DNA of 12,321 bases from JBBAFB01 sp041655595 (GCA_041655595.1 JBBAFB010000060.1:1-12321), one strand, 5' to 3'; counted from the stretch's first letter, positions 1 through 7,190 are shown. Notes: generated by a model from the sequence alone, not told the origin. Made by a program: numbers and translations.

Positions 1-32
1 AATTTTGGACCCGTATTTACATTAGGGGGTTC

Positions 33-42
33 TTCATAAATT
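33..42. repeat. Left copy of the probable IS target-site duplication
   Basis: TTCATAAATT occurs here and again at 2466-2475, right against the two ends of the IS21 element. The match stops at both sides (C32 versus A2465, A43 versus G2476). IS21-family duplications are usually 4-8 bp, so 9-10 bp is slightly long, and one base may be shared with the element. Only about 32 bases of native sequence lie to the left in this window, with no recognisable gene. Confidence 0.75.
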
Positions 43-43
43 A

Positions 44-100
44 TGTTTGGTAAAATAAAATTACCACAGAGCGGAAGCTAAGAATTCCCACAGTGGAAAT
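44..100 (+). repeat. Left terminal inverted repeat region of the IS21 element
   Basis: The region begins TGTTTGG and contains two copies of a transposase-binding-like unit: TTACCACAGAGCGGAA at 61-76 and TTCCCACAGTGGAAA at 85-99. It aligns with the reverse complement of the right end, most clearly over TGTTTGG, CCACA and CGGAA. Repeated internal units at each end are characteristic of IS21. The stretch from 101 to 182 is the istA leader; AAGGAG at 168-173 is its ribosome binding site. Confidence 0.85.
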
Positions 101-182
101 AAAAACTCCATTGAAACATCCCCTAAAATCAGATACCCTTTTTGTGACAAAACAGAAAGGGGACTAGAAGGAGTTGCTAACA

Positions 183-1688
183 ATGGAGCATATATATCAT
201 ATCAGATATGAGCACAAAGTAAATGGAAAAAGCTTAAGAGTAATTGCCCGTGAAACAGGCCATGATGTCAAAACCATCAAGAAATATTCTGACAAAGAAA
301 ACTTTTCTCCTGAAAAACCAATGAAAAGGGGGCGTAAATCAAAGACAGACAAATACAGGGAAACAGTTAAAAAATGGTTGATTGGTGACGAAACAGCCCC
401 AAGAAAACAAAGACACACAGCCCATAAGGTGTATAAAAGGCTGATCGAGGAATTAGGTACAGAGAACAAAGCAATAGATGTCAGCGAGCGCACAATTCGT
501 ACATTAGTAGCTAATTTAAGGAAAGAAATAGGACAGGCCAAGGAAGTAGCTTTACCACTTCTTCACCCGACGGGCGAGGCCCAGGTAGACTTTGGCGCTA
601 CAGTATTTATCGAAAAAGGCATTACCTATGAGGGGCATCACCTTTGTATTACCTTTCCTCATTCGGATGGCAAGTTTGTCCAGCTATTCAAGGGAGAAAA
701 TCTGGAATGTCTTATGCAAGGTCTAACGGACATTTTTAAAGCTATAGGAGGCAGCCCAAGAGTTATTAGATTTGACAATATGTCCACAGCCGTAAAGGCA
801 ATTAAAGCTTATGGAGAAAGGGAGGTTACAGAAGGTTTTCGGCGTTTACAATGCCATTACGGCTTTGAAAGTAACTTTTGTAATCCGGCAAGCGGCAGAG
901 AAAAAGGCTCAGTGGAAAACTATGTTGGATGCAGTCGTCGGAACTATTTCGTCCCCGTCCCGGAATTTGATAATTTAGAGGAATACAACAAAGTCCTCCT
1001 TGAAAAATGCCTTGAAGATATGGATCGTAATCATTACAAGCTTAACGAAAAAGTAACGACCCTGTTTGAAGAAGATAAAGAAGCCTTTCTTCCCCTACCG
1101 ATGGAAGACTTCGACTGCTGCAAATATATATGGGCGAAAACAAATATACAGGGAATGGCAACCCTTGATAAGAATAAGTATTCAACCTCCGGTGATTTGC
1201 CAGGTAGCAGGGTACTGCTGAAGATAAAGGCCCATAGTGTTACCGTCTACGATGAAAAACACATGGAAATAGCTTGTCATTCAAGGCTCTATGGTAAAGG
1301 TCAGGAGTCCATGATTTGGGCACCGTATTTAAGGGTTCTGGCAAAGAGGCCTAACGCCCTTAAGTACACTGGCTTTTATGAAAATTTGGATAAAAACACA
1401 AGAAGGTTTTTAAACGAGCAGGATTTGCCGGGTAAGAAGGCCATACTTACAGAACTTGCAAGCTCCAGTGAAGTATGGGGGATTCATAAGTCACTATCAG
1501 GGATGGAGAAGGCCATAAGCCTTGGCGCTAAGGATGCTGATACGCTGATATCCGCCTTTCATTTCACAATGAATATGCCGGGTAAAACCCCTAAAAACAA
1601 GGTTCCAGACGAACTGCCCAAAACAGAAGATTACGTAATTTCATTTAGCGATTATGGTAAGCTCATGGAGGTGGCAAGTCATGTATAG
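183..1688 (+). CDS. istA: IS21-family transposase IstA (DDE integrase)
   Basis: This is the IS21 transposase, which cuts and joins the element's ends into target DNA together with the IstB ATPase. The 501-residue length fits the family. The N-terminus has a helix-turn-helix-like segment (about residues 15-40) for binding the terminal repeats, followed by a basic patch KRGRKSK. The RNase-H-type catalytic core shows the DDE residues: D136 in AQVDFG, D198 in RFDNM and E245 in KGSVEN. ATG at 183 is chosen because AAGGAG at 168-173 lies 9 bases upstream; an in-frame TTG at 174 touches that site and is less likely. The end overlaps istB by 8 bases, which suggests translational coupling. No frameshift or missing catalytic residue is seen. 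Confidence 0.95.
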   Translation: MEHIYHIRYEHKVNGKSLRVIARETGHDVKTIKKYSDKENFSPEKPMKRGRKSKTDKYRETVKKWLIGDETAPRKQRHTAHKVYKRLIEELGTENKAIDVSERTIRTLVANLRKEIGQAKEVALPLLHPTGEAQVDFGATVFIEKGITYEGHHLCITFPHSDGKFVQLFKGENLECLMQGLTDIFKAIGGSPRVIRFDNMSTAVKAIKAYGEREVTEGFRRLQCHYGFESNFCNPASGREKGSVENYVGCSRRNYFVPVPEFDNLEEYNKVLLEKCLEDMDRNHYKLNEKVTTLFEEDKEAFLPLPMEDFDCCKYIWAKTNIQGMATLDKNKYSTSGDLPGSRVLLKIKAHSVTVYDEKHMEIACHSRLYGKGQESMIWAPYLRVLAKRPNALKYTGFYENLDKNTRRFLNEQDLPGKKAILTELASSSEVWGIHKSLSGMEKAISLGAKDADTLISAFHFTMNMPGKTPKNKVPDELPKTEDYVISFSDYGKLMEVASHV

Positions 1689-2400
1689 GGGTGAAATTGA
1701 AAGCCTTTGCAAGGATTTGAGGCTTGGCCCGGTACTGGCTGAATATGACAGCATAGTGGCGGATAGCCATGAGGAATTTCTGTACAAATTGCTGTTTAGG
1801 CTTGCGGAGAGGCGGCGGGTGGCGGGAATAAATAGGCGAACGAGAGCGGCTGGGTTCGATGTTATTAAGTTCTTCAAAGACTTTGACTTTCACGAAACTG
1901 TTTTGCCGGTAGCCCTTAATATCGAATCCCTTTCGGCTTGTCTGCCATTTAAGGCAAAGGAGAATTTAATTATGTATGGCAGGCCGGGAACCGGTAAAAC
2001 CCACCTGGCCATCGCCCTTGGCATGAACGCCATCAATCTTGGCCTGAATGTTGTTTTCCGCAAAACCAGCAGACTAATTAATGAGCTTAAGGCGGATAAG
2101 GAAAAGAAACGGCCAACATCGTTTTGGAGGCAGCTTGAAAAAGCAGATGTGCTAATTCTTGATGAATGGGGCTACATTCCCTTTGAGCGCACTGGAACAC
2201 AGCTTCTATTTGAGGCAGTATCCAGCTGTTATGAGAAGAAAAGCATCGTCATCACGACCAACCTGCCCTTTGATGAATGGAATACCATATTTTATGATGA
2301 AAAGCTTACAACGGCTATTTTAGACCGCATTGTGCATCATGGTCATCTTATTATGCACAACGGCCAAAGCTATCGAATAAAGCATTCTAAAATGCAATAG
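1681..2400 (+). CDS. istB: IS21-family helper ATPase IstB (AAA+, DnaC-like)
   Basis: IstB is the ATP-dependent target-selection partner of IstA. The 239-residue protein has an N-terminal helical domain (about 1-90) followed by a DnaC/IstB-type AAA+ domain. Visible motifs are Walker A GRPGTGKTH (100-108), Walker B LILDEWG (158-164), a sensor ITTN (191-194) and the C-terminal DRIVHHG segment typical of IstB. The start at 1681 lies 7 bases after GGAGGTG (1667-1673) and inside the istA stop region (ATGTATAG). Upstream in-frame ATGs at 1654 and 1669 would put the start before or inside this binding site, so they are rejected. Length and motifs are complete. Confidence 0.95.
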   Translation: MYRGEIESLCKDLRLGPVLAEYDSIVADSHEEFLYKLLFRLAERRRVAGINRRTRAAGFDVIKFFKDFDFHETVLPVALNIESLSACLPFKAKENLIMYGRPGTGKTHLAIALGMNAINLGLNVVFRKTSRLINELKADKEKKRPTSFWRQLEKADVLILDEWGYIPFERTGTQLLFEAVSSCYEKKSIVITTNLPFDEWNTIFYDEKLTTAILDRIVHHGHLIMHNGQSYRIKHSKMQ

Positions 2401-2405
2401 TTTTT

Positions 2406-2463
2406 ATCCGGGGGTGTGGGAAAAATTAATTTCCGAAGTGTGGGAAATTATACTTGCCAAACA
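2406..2463 (-). repeat. Right terminal inverted repeat region of the IS21 element
   Basis: Read on the minus strand this end begins TGTTTGGCAAG and carries two units like those at the left end, at 2431-2446 (TTCCGAAGTGTGGGAA on the plus strand) and 2406-2422 (ATCCGGGGGTGTGGGAA). The inner unit edge also forms an 8-bp palindrome, TAATTTCC (2427-2434) and GGAAATTA (2443-2450). No T-tract follows, so it is not a convincing terminator; readthrough from istB into the downstream region is possible. Confidence 0.85.
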
Positions 2464-2465
2464 CA

Positions 2466-2475
2466 TTCATAAATT
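2466..2475. repeat. Right copy of the probable IS target-site duplication
   Basis: This is the second copy of TTCATAAATT, next to the right end of the IS21 element. Its last two bases are also the first two of a perfect TTGACA hexamer at 2474-2479, so the duplication touches a possible -35 element of the host. Confidence 0.75.
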
Positions 2476-2502
2476 GACAGGTCTCTCAAAATGAATAGTC
2501 AA

Positions 2503-2521
2503 TTTGATTGATTTTATCAAA
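2503..2521. promoter_or_regulatory. Candidate operator: TTTGAT-N7-ATCAAA inverted repeat
   Basis: TTTGAT at 2503-2508 and ATCAAA at 2516-2521 form a perfect 6-base inverted repeat. A nested reading is TTGAT-N3-ATCAA at 2508-2520. The half-sites resemble those of FNR/CRP-type regulators, but the FNR spacing is four bases and neither reading gives four, so no regulator can be assigned. It lies about 100 bases upstream of the first gene of the molybdenum enzyme cluster and could be an activator site. The assignment is inference only. Confidence 0.3.
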
Positions 2522-2569
2522 ATGTTACCTTTTATTTAATCATTATGGCGAGTTTGGGCGGCTATAAAT

Positions 2570-2589
2570 GTCATTTGAATTATAATGAC
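2570..2589 (+). promoter_or_regulatory. Candidate promoter -10 box within an operator-like palindrome
   Basis: A perfect TATAAT hexamer (2581-2586) lies inside the inverted repeat GTCATT (2570-2575), 8-base spacer, AATGAC (2584-2589). No good -35 hexamer is seen at the expected spacing (2558-2563 reads GCGGCT), which would suit an activator-dependent promoter. Transcription would begin near 2593, giving a short leader before the zinc-ribbon gene at 2625. A protein bound to the palindrome would cover the -10 box, as repressors do. A perfect TTGACA also exists at 2474-2479 but has no matching -10. Confidence 0.4.
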
Positions 2590-2624
2590 TATTTTTCAAA
2601 ATTCTTAAAAAAGGAGGGATGAAG

Positions 2625-2771
2625 ATGTGTGTTTCACCAGGACACGGGGGAAAAATGTTTTTTTGCCCAAAGTGTAATAGCAGGAATCCTTTGGTGGCCA
2701 AATCATGTATCAAGTGTAAGTACGTATTTAAGGAGGAAGATAAAGTGGTAGTTGAATCTGAAAAAAAATAA
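2625..2771 (+). CDS. Small zinc-ribbon protein (48 residues)
   Basis: The 48-residue protein has one CX2C-X10-CX2C zinc-ribbon motif (C14, C17, C28, C31: CPKC and CIKC), an acidic stretch EED, and a charged tail ending ESEKK. It should bind one zinc ion; its partner is not evident from sequence. AAGGAGGG at 2611-2618 is 6 bases before the ATG at 2625. An in-frame ATG at 2619 directly abuts that site and is less likely. The stop is 43 bases before the molybdopterin oxidoreductase start, so the two are probably co-transcribed. Possible roles are regulation, maturation or assembly of the enzyme, or a small adaptor; none can be proven here. Strong translation signals and the paired cysteines argue that it is real. 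Confidence 0.75.
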   Translation: MCVSPGHGGKMFFCPKCNSRNPLVAKSCIKCKYVFKEEDKVVVESEKK

Positions 2772-2814
2772 GGATGGTCGGACAATAAGATTCTAATTAG
2801 AGGAGGATAATAAC

Positions 2815-5190
2815 ATGAGTACAACTAGAGTTTTTGACCCGTCTGTGTACAGAAAGGAATGGCAATGGAAAGAAGGGGACTACACGGTAACCCGCACCAC
2901 GCAGTGGAGTGGTCCGGGCTGTCATGATGGTTGCGGAGTTCTCATTTTTACCGATAAAGATGGAAAATTCGTCAAAATGGAAGGTGATCCAAATAATCCT
3001 TACAACAAAGGCCGTTTATGTATGAGATGCCTTGGTATAAAAGAAGCCATCGAACATAAGGACCGGCAAATTTATCCGTTAAAACGTGTTGGGGGACGTG
3101 GATCAAATAAATGGGAACGGATTACTTGGGATGAGGCTCTTAATACGATAGAAAAAAAAGTTAAACATTATACGGAAACTTATGGCTCGCATAGTATCGG
3201 TTGTTATGGTGGAACGGGTCGGAATGCTTTTTGGCAATTACCATCAATTGCCCGTAGTGTATTTGAAACTCCCCATGCAACAAGTTTTATAAGTGGTAAT
3301 GCATGTTACTTGCCGAGAATTACAATCATGAATTTAGTGGCCGGTGATGCGATGGTTGCTGATTGCGCCCAGATGTATGAAGAAAGTTTTAATCACCCCG
3401 AATGGAAAGCTCCTGAAGTTATGATTCAATGGGGGGTAAATACTGTAATATCTAATTCCGATGGATTCTATGGTCATTGGATTATTGATTTAATGAAACA
3501 AGGCACAAAATTTATTACTGTTGACCCAAGTATGACTTGGATTGCTGCAAAGTCCGATTATTTTCTACAAATACGCCCTGGCACCGATGGTGCTTTGGCT
3601 TTGGCCATGCTAAATGTTATTATCAACGAGGATCTCTACGATCATGATTTTGTGGAAAACTGGACATATGGTTTTGAACAACTTGCGGAACGTGTGCAAG
3701 AATATACTCCAGAATTTGCAGCAAAAGTTTGTGAAATCTCTAAGGACATAATTATTGAATCCGCTCGGGCTTTTGCTAAGGCCAAACCCGCTTCCATACA
3801 TTGGGGTGTGGCATTGGATATGATCAAACATGGTGTTGCAGCTGCTCATGCAATTATGTGCTTATGGGCAATTACCGGTAATCTTGATGTTCCGGGCGGA
3901 AATATTCTAATGTCCGCGGCCCGTTGGCAGGCGGAATGTGCAGCATTTTTTGCGGAACGTTCCCCTCAGCCCAAGGTTGGTAAGCCCGGTGCGAAAAGAT
4001 ACCCGTTAATAGAGGAAATTGGTGGCCGACCAAGCTGGGATTGGGAAATGTTATTGATGGGTGATGAAAAATACAACCCTTTGGAGGATCCATATAAGAT
4101 TAGAATGCTATACACTACCAATTCTAATTCTTTTGCTGGTAATTGTGCAGAAGCACCGCGTGCTTTTGAGGCATTGAATAATTTAGAATTTGTTGTTTGC
4201 GCCGATTACTGGATTACCCCGACTGTTTCTGCCTTGGCCGATATTTTTCTACCTTTGTCTATGAGTTGTGAGCGGGATAGCATGCGATCATGGTGGGCAC
4301 CTTTGCGTACAATTAGTAAAGTTGTAACGCCTCCCGGAGAATGTAAAAGCGACGAAGAGATACTGCTTCTCTTAGGGAAGCATTTTCACCCTGAACGTTT
4401 CCCGTGGAATGATCCAAGGGAAATCATGGATGCTATTATGGAAGCCCGTCCGGATCACCTATATAAAACTACTTTTAATGAGTTAGAGAAAAAAGTATAT
4501 GCTTATGAAGGTTTTGAATATAAAAAATACGAAAAGGGCCTAGCTAGAGCGGATGGAGAAGCTGGTTTCAATACGGCAACCGGGCTTTGCGAACTTTATA
4601 TAAGTGTGTTTGATGCAGTTGGCTTGGATCCCCTCCCCTATTATAGAGAACCCACCGAAGGCCCTGTTTCTACACCCGAGCTAATGGAAGAATACCCTTT
4701 TATACTCACCACGGGTCGTCGTACTTGGGAGTTCTTTCACACCGAACATCGTCAGTTGCCTCTTATGCGAGAATTTAGACCAGACCCAATGGTAGAAATG
4801 AATCCTGAAGATGCTGCCGACTTAGGCTTGGAAGATGGTGATTGGATATGGATTCAAAATGTTCATGGTAAATGCAAGCAGAAGCTTTATATTAACGAAG
4901 GGATGAAAAAAGGTGTTGTTAGCGCTGAACATGGTTGGTGGTTCCCGGAAAGAGATGGTAGCAAAGAAGGAGGCTACTATGGGGCTTTTGAATCTAATAT
5001 TAACAATCTAACTACGGCATGTGATATTGGGCCAACAGGGAACGCCGCACCTTATAAAACTCAGATTTGTAAGGTTTATAAGGTTACGCCGGAGAACGAA
5101 AAATACGAATTGACATCGGAGGAGGTTAAAAGGTCTTTCGAGGCAAGAAGATATTTGGTAGATAAGCCTGAAAAGGATCCATATGCTTAA
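2815..5190 (+). CDS. Molybdopterin oxidoreductase, catechol dehydroxylase / acetylene hydratase-like
   Basis: This is the catalytic subunit of a DMSO-reductase-superfamily enzyme (791 residues) that binds a bis-molybdopterin guanine dinucleotide molybdenum or tungsten cofactor. The N-terminal Fe-S region has C36, C40, C69 and C72 (GPGCHDGCG and GRLCMRC). The usual first cysteine of CX2CX3C, at position 33, is glycine. C164 in SGNACYLPR is positioned to be the metal ligand. A C-terminal molydopterin-dinucleotide-binding domain spans about 625-757 (ILTTGRR, HGWWFPE). There is no Tat or Sec signal, so it should work in the cytoplasm. The small Fe-S protein 49 bases downstream is the likely electron partner. 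Size, the WSGPGCHDGCG style and the neighbours resemble actinobacterial catechol dehydroxylases and acetylene hydratase. The substrate is unknown; a reductase for another aromatic or a sulfur or arsenic oxyanion is not excluded. AGGAGG at 2801-2806 supports the start. Confidence 0.9.
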   Translation: MSTTRVFDPSVYRKEWQWKEGDYTVTRTTQWSGPGCHDGCGVLIFTDKDGKFVKMEGDPNNPYNKGRLCMRCLGIKEAIEHKDRQIYPLKRVGGRGSNKWERITWDEALNTIEKKVKHYTETYGSHSIGCYGGTGRNAFWQLPSIARSVFETPHATSFISGNACYLPRITIMNLVAGDAMVADCAQMYEESFNHPEWKAPEVMIQWGVNTVISNSDGFYGHWIIDLMKQGTKFITVDPSMTWIAAKSDYFLQIRPGTDGALALAMLNVIINEDLYDHDFVENWTYGFEQLAERVQEYTPEFAAKVCEISKDIIIESARAFAKAKPASIHWGVALDMIKHGVAAAHAIMCLWAITGNLDVPGGNILMSAARWQAECAAFFAERSPQPKVGKPGAKRYPLIEEIGGRPSWDWEMLLMGDEKYNPLEDPYKIRMLYTTNSNSFAGNCAEAPRAFEALNNLEFVVCADYWITPTVSALADIFLPLSMSCERDSMRSWWAPLRTISKVVTPPGECKSDEEILLLLGKHFHPERFPWNDPREIMDAIMEARPDHLYKTTFNELEKKVYAYEGFEYKKYEKGLARADGEAGFNTATGLCELYISVFDAVGLDPLPYYREPTEGPVSTPELMEEYPFILTTGRRTWEFFHTEHRQLPLMREFRPDPMVEMNPEDAADLGLEDGDWIWIQNVHGKCKQKLYINEGMKKGVVSAEHGWWFPERDGSKEGGYYGAFESNINNLTTACDIGPTGNAAPYKTQICKVYKVTPENEKYELTSEEVKRSFEARRYLVDKPEKDPYA

Positions 5191-5239
5191 TGAAAACAGC
5201 GCCTTTGAAAAATGATGTTATTTATATAGGAGGGATATT

Positions 5240-5572
5240 ATGTCGCGTTATGGTTTGTTAATTGATTACGAATATTGCACCGGCTGCCATAGTTGTGAAA
5301 CTGCTTGTAAGGTAGAAAAAAACCTACCTACAGGAAAATGGGGAATCCAGGTTAAACAGGTTGGACCCTGGGAGATCGAAAACAATCGCTGGCAGTTTGA
5401 TTATATTCCAATTCCCACGGATATTTGTGATTTGTGTGCGGAACGACGGGCGCAAGGTAAACTGCCGATCTGTGTTCATCATTGCCAGTCTATGGCAATA
5501 GAGTTTGGGCCTATAGAAGAACTGGCAAAGAAATCTGCATCAAAACCCAAAACAGTTTTATATTCCAGATAG
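5240..5572 (+). CDS. Small 4Fe-4S electron-transfer protein, oxidoreductase beta subunit
   Basis: This 110-residue protein is the probable electron carrier for the upstream molybdopterin enzyme. Two cysteine groups are visible: CTGCHSCETAC (C13, C16, C19, C23), a classic [4Fe-4S] motif, and C63, C66, C78, C82 (CDLC then CVHHC), which with an 11-residue insert can hold a second cluster. DmsB/PhsB-type beta subunits usually carry four clusters in about 200 residues, so this is a short, two-cluster version. It has no signal peptide, which matches a cytoplasmic complex. AGGAGGG at 5228-5234 precedes the ATG by 5 bases. It follows the catalytic gene by 49 bases and no membrane anchor subunit is encoded, so electrons must come from a soluble donor or another quinol or ferredoxin system. 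Confidence 0.9.
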   Translation: MSRYGLLIDYEYCTGCHSCETACKVEKNLPTGKWGIQVKQVGPWEIENNRWQFDYIPIPTDICDLCAERRAQGKLPICVHHCQSMAIEFGPIEELAKKSASKPKTVLYSR

Positions 5573-5605
5573 ATGTATAATTTGCGGTCCTAGATAATAA
5601 AGGCT

Positions 5606-5623
5606 TAAACCCTGGCTGGTTTA
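5606..5623. repeat. Weak hairpin in the 289-base gap before the MFS gene
   Basis: TAAACC (5606-5611) and GGTTTA (5618-5623) form a 6-bp stem with a 6-base loop. No T-tract follows, so it is not a good intrinsic terminator. The rest of the gap 5573-5861 is AT-rich, without an ORF or RNA gene that I recognise. Its length suggests that the MFS gene may have its own promoter, but no convincing -35/-10 pair was found. Confidence 0.3.
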
Positions 5624-5861
5624 TGGGTAGGTCCAAAAGAAACGTAAGGCCTGGATTTTAAAAAATGTTGATACTTAAAGAAATTTATTAAATATACTAT
5701 GGCTTCTAGTAAAGGTTGGAAAAGTCGGGCCTTATGTTTATTATATTTAGATTGTTAAAACTACTTTTTTACTATTTTTCTTAAGTTATCGATTTGTGCG
5801 GTAGTAATAAATAAAATAGTTTTTGTTTTTAAATATAAAATATAAGGGGGTAAAATAAATT

Positions 5862-7190
5862 ATGGTACAAATAAAACTGGATGAATTAACAGATATTGAT
5901 AAGCAATCAATGGGAAAACGCGTTAAGGTCATGGTATATTCAATGTATGCATCAGGGTTTCTTGCTTATGCATTGTATAATTGGTTTAAAAGTGCAGGGG
6001 GTATGATTTTACCAGGATTCATTGAAGAACTTGCTTGGTCCCCCGGACAAGCAGCCCTTTTTGCGGCTATATTTACCTATAGTTATGCAATTGCTAACCT
6101 TCCATTGGGAATGCTGCTGGATATCGTTGGGCCAAAAAAAGTGATGGGAACATGTTATGTACTGGTTACCATTGGTTCATTAATTTTTGCATTTAGTACC
6201 CATTACGGATTAATTGTGCTTGGAAGAGCGCTCACCGCAGTTGGTGGTGCAGCAATATTTAACGGAACCTGTAAATGTATTAGTGCATGGGAGCATAAAA
6301 AGGATGTTCCGGGTGTAATTGGCTATTTACATTCCTTTGGCAAATTTGGTGCAGTAATGGCTGCAACTCCGCTTGCTTTGATGTTGGTGGGCATAGGCCG
6401 GAAAAATACGATGTTGATTATGGCTTGTGTAGCATTGCTAATTGCAATTTCGTTGTATGTTTTTATTAAAGACAAGCCTTCTGATCATAATGTACTAACT
6501 TTGGCCGAATTAAAAGGGAAGGGTGCTCCGGATAAGATTACGGAGGGAAACCTTATGAAAGGAATCATAAGGGTGATGTACCAACCTCAGGCGTGGCTAT
6601 TAATTATAGCGACATTGGGTATTAACTCTACGATTAATACGGTCATACAAAACTGGGGTCCAACTATAATGAAGCAGGGTCTCGGAATTCCTGTTGTATC
6701 AGCTTCATACGTAATTACGGTTAGTAGTATTGCTATGATTGTCGGTTCGGCATGTTTAATGGTATCAACAAAATGGTTTGGCTTGAAAAATGCTTGGGCT
6801 ATTTCTTATATCTTGATGGGGTCAGGAGTCCTTTGCTTGGCATTGTTCTTACCCAAGATGAATTTGGCCAGCCTCCTTGTTGTTTATGCAATTATTGGGT
6901 TAGGTTCGACTTACGGCATTGCTGCAACCCAGGGAACTGCTAGACATTTAACGACACCAAAGTTTTATGCCACATTTCTTGGCCTTTCAAATTTGATTTG
7001 TTTTTTCTTTGGAGCAGGGGTAGCAACAAATTTATGGGCAGTGTTTATTGATGAAAATTATTCCATTGGAGGTTTCCAGAACGCATGTTGGTTTCAGCTT
7101 GCTTTATTAGCAATAGCATTCATAGCCTTCATTTTTGTTAAGATCAGACCAATAAAGGCATTAGAGAAATTAGCAATGGAAGAAGGCTAG
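5862..7190 (+). CDS. Major facilitator superfamily transporter
   Basis: The 442-residue protein has the length and hydrophobic pattern of a 12-helix MFS permease in the cytoplasmic membrane. The signature loop between helices 2 and 3 is present as GMLLDIVGPKKVM (83-95, with D87 and the basic pair K92-K93). A polar central loop (about 203-235) separates two six-helix halves; the first helix begins near residue 23 and the last ends near 427. AAGGGGG at 5844-5850 lies 11 bases upstream of the ATG. No close family (nitrate, oxalate or sugar) can be assigned with confidence. Because it sits between the molybdenum enzyme and a terminator, it probably moves that enzyme's substrate or product. MFS genes are commonly found next to catechol dehydroxylase-type enzymes in gut Actinobacteria, which supports, but does not prove, this role. 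Confidence 0.9.
   Translation: MVQIKLDELTDIDKQSMGKRVKVMVYSMYASGFLAYALYNWFKSAGGMILPGFIEELAWSPGQAALFAAIFTYSYAIANLPLGMLLDIVGPKKVMGTCYVLVTIGSLIFAFSTHYGLIVLGRALTAVGGAAIFNGTCKCISAWEHKKDVPGVIGYLHSFGKFGAVMAATPLALMLVGIGRKNTMLIMACVALLIAISLYVFIKDKPSDHNVLTLAELKGKGAPDKITEGNLMKGIIRVMYQPQAWLLIIATLGINSTINTVIQNWGPTIMKQGLGIPVVSASYVITVSSIAMIVGSACLMVSTKWFGLKNAWAISYILMGSGVLCLALFLPKMNLASLLVVYAIIGLGSTYGIAATQGTARHLTTPKFYATFLGLSNLICFFFGAGVATNLWAVFIDENYSIGGFQNACWFQLALLAIAFIAFIFVKIRPIKALEKLAMEEG

Larger units (their letters stand above)
43..2465 (+). mobile_element. Complete IS21-family insertion sequence (about 2.42 kb)
   Basis: The element carries the istA and istB pair in the order and overlap typical of IS21. Its ends are inverted repeats: the left end reads TGTTTGG from base 44 and the right end finishes CCAAACA at base 2463, and similarity continues inward for over 50 bases. 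A 10-base direct repeat, TTCATAAATT, sits at 33-42 and 2466-2475. The exact outer base is ambiguous by one or two positions because the duplication and the ends share letters. Both reading frames are open and all catalytic motifs are present, so it is probably active or only recently inserted. Its genes point the same way as the downstream metabolic operon. Confidence 0.93.

Noticed and set aside
2474..2502. Full sigma-A promoter starting with TTGACA at 2474-2479
   Set aside because: No acceptable -10 hexamer occurs 16-18 bases downstream; 2497-2502 reads AGTCAA.
2543..2824. Minus-strand open frame of 93 codons covering the zinc-ribbon gene
   Set aside because: It lies opposite a small gene with a clear ribosome binding site and paired cysteines, has no recognisable domain, and crosses the upstream control region of the molybdenum enzyme.
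2815..5190. Respiratory (periplasmic) nitrate, DMSO or arsenate reductase
   Set aside because: No Tat signal is present, the beta subunit is minimal and there is no membrane anchor gene; the neighbours fit a cytoplasmic enzyme better. Not fully excluded without a phylogeny.
5606..5623. Intrinsic terminator after the Fe-S gene
   Set aside because: The stem is short and AT-rich and no T-tract follows, so it was kept only as a weak hairpin.
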